Assembly (NCBI GenBank): GCA_017515945.1
Contig: JAFWDX010000289.1
Coordinates: 1 to 5,781, forward strand
Direction: 5' to 3'
From: Blautia sp.
Lineage (GTDB): Bacteria; Bacillota; Clostridia; Lachnospirales; Lachnospiraceae
DNA length: 5,781 nt
Shown: positions 5,527 through 5,781 of the stretch, piece after piece
Layout: each line of letters opens with the position of its first letter
Position numbering within the stretch: the stretch's first letter is position 1
The notes under the pieces: model-generated
Databases searched by the model: none
Told to the model about the DNA's origin: nothing
What the model saw: only the letters and a program-made list of their open reading frames with translations
Program-made: the position numbers and the translations under genes

Positions 5527-5549
5527 GTATATTTGATCGCGCGAGTATA
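5527..5549 (-). repeat. Right copy of the TATACTCGCGCGATC repeat, uninterrupted
   Basis: Read on the minus strand this is TATACTCGCGCGATC followed by AAATATAC. It matches the leader core (240-254 plus 297-304) with one mismatch and contains a single CGCGCGATC. It therefore represents the form without the 33 bp insertion. It is inverted relative to the leader copy, so the two bracket the operon. Confidence 0.6.
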
Positions 5550-5561
5550 CGAACAGGACGC

Positions 5562-5749
5562 CATGCGGGAGTGCTTTTCCGAAAACAGATCAGACGATGA
5601 GGATACAGCCATCACTATGAACAATTCATATACAACTATAATTTCCCAAATAAAAAATAAGAAAGGAGCATACCGGTTAAATCTGTGCAGATCTTCCTCC
5701 CCCACCCCGAAGCGCAGGAAAATCCTTTTCGGAAAAGCAATCCCGTATG
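5562..5749. repeat. 188 bp segment bounded by 24 bp inverted repeats
   Basis: The 24 bp at 5562-5585 (starting CATGCGGGAGTGCTTTTCC) are the reverse complement of 5726-5749 (starting TTTTCGGAAAAGCAATCCCG) with two mismatches. The 140 bp between them has no convincing gene. It includes TATAAT at 5637-5642 without a good -35 and a strong AAAGGAG at 5662-5668 with no ATG at normal distance. GTG 5685 would open a 31-codon frame ending at 5780, which I do not recognise. It is most likely a small non-autonomous element or paired regulatory sequence. Confidence 0.45.
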
Positions 5750-5781
5750 TCATACTGTAAAAAGCCAGCCAGTCCGTTGAA

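Noticed and set aside
5533..5760. Possible 75-residue gene on the plus strand (or its minus-strand counterpart at 5514-5753)
   Set aside because: Starts within a repeat core, lacks a ribosome binding site, has no recognisable features, and is crossed by both 24 bp inverted repeats.

Overview
The window holds a compact Tad/Flp-type (type IVb) pilus or secretion locus, all genes on the + strand. The organism looks like a member of the Clostridia, most likely Lachnospiraceae or a close relative. This rests on the strong AGGAGG-type ribosome binding sites, the CpaF/TadB/TadC sequence style, the Flp1-like mini-pilin, the DUF5702-like protein, and two Spo0A-type boxes in the upstream promoter region. 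The family-level assignment is inference; I could not run a search.

Layout: 1-58 is a REP-like repeat (two copies of a 26-27 bp unit, the first closed by TGAGTCA/TGACTCA). 60-126 is a well-formed control region: two tandem Spo0A-like boxes followed by a near-consensus sigma-A promoter (TGGACA, 17 bp, TATAAT). 133-334 is a long untranslated leader with several hairpins and a small repeat insertion. 335/374-1546 encodes the CpaF/TadA ATPase, 1543-2334 TadB (ATGA overlap) and 2352-3371 TadC, which carries an unusual roughly 100-residue loop predicted to face outward. 3372-3607 is a 236 bp structured intergenic stretch with several hairpins. 3608-3787 encodes a 59-residue Flp1-like pilin. 3788-3849 contains a repeat hairpin, and 3850-5349 encodes a DUF5702-like membrane-anchored protein. 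5350-5781 has no convincing gene; it is packed with inverted repeats, some related to those in the leader.

How the genes work together: CpaF is the cytoplasmic hexameric motor, TadB and TadC form the inner-membrane platform, the mini-pilin is the likely fibre subunit, and the DUF5702-like protein is a candidate minor pilin, tip or anchor component. The prepilin peptidase, CpaB/RcpC, CpaE/TadZ and TadE-like genes expected for a full system are not in this window, so they are elsewhere or absent.

The most interesting points are the possible Spo0A control of a pilus operon, the apparent ATC start of cpaF in place of ATG, the extra outer loop in TadC, Ala in place of the usual Gly at the prepilin cleavage position, and a family of palindromic repeats that sits at both ends of the operon in opposite orientation, with one copy apparently interrupted by a 33 bp insertion flanked by a 9 bp duplication.
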